34,160 bases of DNA, taken from Phycisphaerales bacterium UBA1161 (GTDB lineage Bacteria; Planctomycetota; Phycisphaerae; Tepidisphaerales; Tepidisphaeraceae). The stretch's first letter is position 1. Each line of letters begins with the position of its first letter. The notes beneath the pieces are model-generated. The model did no database searches and was not told the origin of the DNA. It worked only from the letters and a program-made list of their open reading frames with translations. Shown piece by piece: positions 34,045 through 34,160 of this stretch. Where the stretch lies: NCBI GenBank assembly GCA_002311745.1, contig DBZL01000063.1:15228-49387 (forward strand). The letters run 5' to 3'. The translations under genes and the position numbers were made by a program.

Positions 34045-34074
34045 ATAGTACGAGTTGGAAGCCGCTTGCGTCAA
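34045..34074 (-). promoter_or_regulatory. Probable promoter of the rrf2-dedA-GT39-tsaB run
   Basis: On the minus strand TTGACG (34069-34074) and TACTAT (34045-34050) are separated by 18 bases and match sigma-70-type boxes well. Transcription would begin near 34038, giving a leader of about 20 bases that includes the GGAG ribosome site of the TTG start at 34018. Rrf2 regulators often bind over their own promoters; no clear operator dyad is visible. Confidence 0.55.
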
Positions 34075-34086
34075 ACGGACGAAGAC

Positions 34087-34129
34087 GGGGGACGAGGAGA
34101 GGGGGAGATGGGGGGAGGGGGAGAGGGGG
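34087..34129 (+). repeat. Purine-only G-run tract, G-quadruplex-capable
   Basis: The plus strand holds five runs of 5-6 guanines at 34087-34091, 34101-34105, 34110-34115, 34117-34121 and 34125-34129. The last four are separated by loops of 4, 1 and 3 bases (AGAT, A, AGA). This meets the usual G-quadruplex pattern. It lies 13-55 bases above the -35 box of the rrf2 operon, outside any gene seen in this window. The sequence from 34130 to the window end holds nothing else I can name. Confidence 0.7.
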
Positions 34130-34160
34130 AGACGAAGCTTGGGCTTCCCCACGAACGGTG

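Overview
This 34 kb window is high-GC bacterial chromosome, almost fully packed with housekeeping genes and with no transposase, integrase, phage, CRISPR, tRNA or rRNA signal that I can see. The gene content points to a planctomycete-like bacterium (PVC group, perhaps Phycisphaerae). The clues are a non-flagellar FlgI-like lipoprotein with HEAT-like repeats, a short divergent Rho, a eukaryote-type UDP-sugar pyrophosphorylase next to meso-DAP-type murE, a stand-alone LigD phosphoesterase-like protein and a DUF2934 protein. This placement is inference from family resemblance; no marker gene in the window settles it.

Layout. 1-7257 (mostly minus strand): exported MsrA, SMC, the FlgI/HEAT lipoprotein and NrdR, bracketed by two related heptamer-rich palindromic repeats in opposite orientation. 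7478-10964 (plus): ffh, recX, an ECF-like sigma factor and a putative membrane anti-sigma factor, whose 3' end overlaps the convergent fumC. 10879-15818 (minus): fumC, a polytopic glycosyltransferase-like protein, a small LigD phosphoesterase-like protein and an aldo/keto reductase. 16102-17208 (minus): rho, divergent from yqeY and a lipoprotein peroxiredoxin (17342-18405). 18539-20100 (plus): a DUF2934 protein, a stand-alone Lon N-domain protein and a gamma-glutamylcyclotransferase-like protein. 20263-21627 (minus): a methyltransferase, a DUF4258 protein and a 74-residue partner. Then come a RidA-like protein (plus) and a secreted coiled-coil protein (minus). 23352-30263 (plus): a cell-wall block of UAP1-like pyrophosphorylase, murE, murF, mraY and ftsW. 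30250-34018 (minus): a tight four-gene run of an Rrf2 regulator, DedA, a GT39-like membrane protein and tsaB.

How the genes work together. The cell-wall block makes UDP-GlcNAc, extends the UDP-MurNAc peptide (MurE, MurF), loads it on the lipid carrier (MraY) and polymerises glycan (FtsW). murD, murG, ftsI, mraZ and ftsZ are absent from this block. Two predicted extracytoplasmic proteins, MsrA and the peroxiredoxin, suggest oxidative-damage control outside the cytoplasm. The sigma/anti-sigma pair and the Rrf2-led operon are the likeliest local regulatory units.

I do not see one clearly unprecedented multi-gene system. The best candidates for new biology are the FlgI-like/HEAT lipoprotein, the sigma/anti-sigma pair lacking zinc ligands, the DUF4258 gene pair, the short Rho without a recognisable RNP-1 motif, and the inverted heptamer repeats. 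No gene-free stretch exceeds about 300 bases; the longest (15819-16101, 283 bases) holds only a palindrome cluster near rho.
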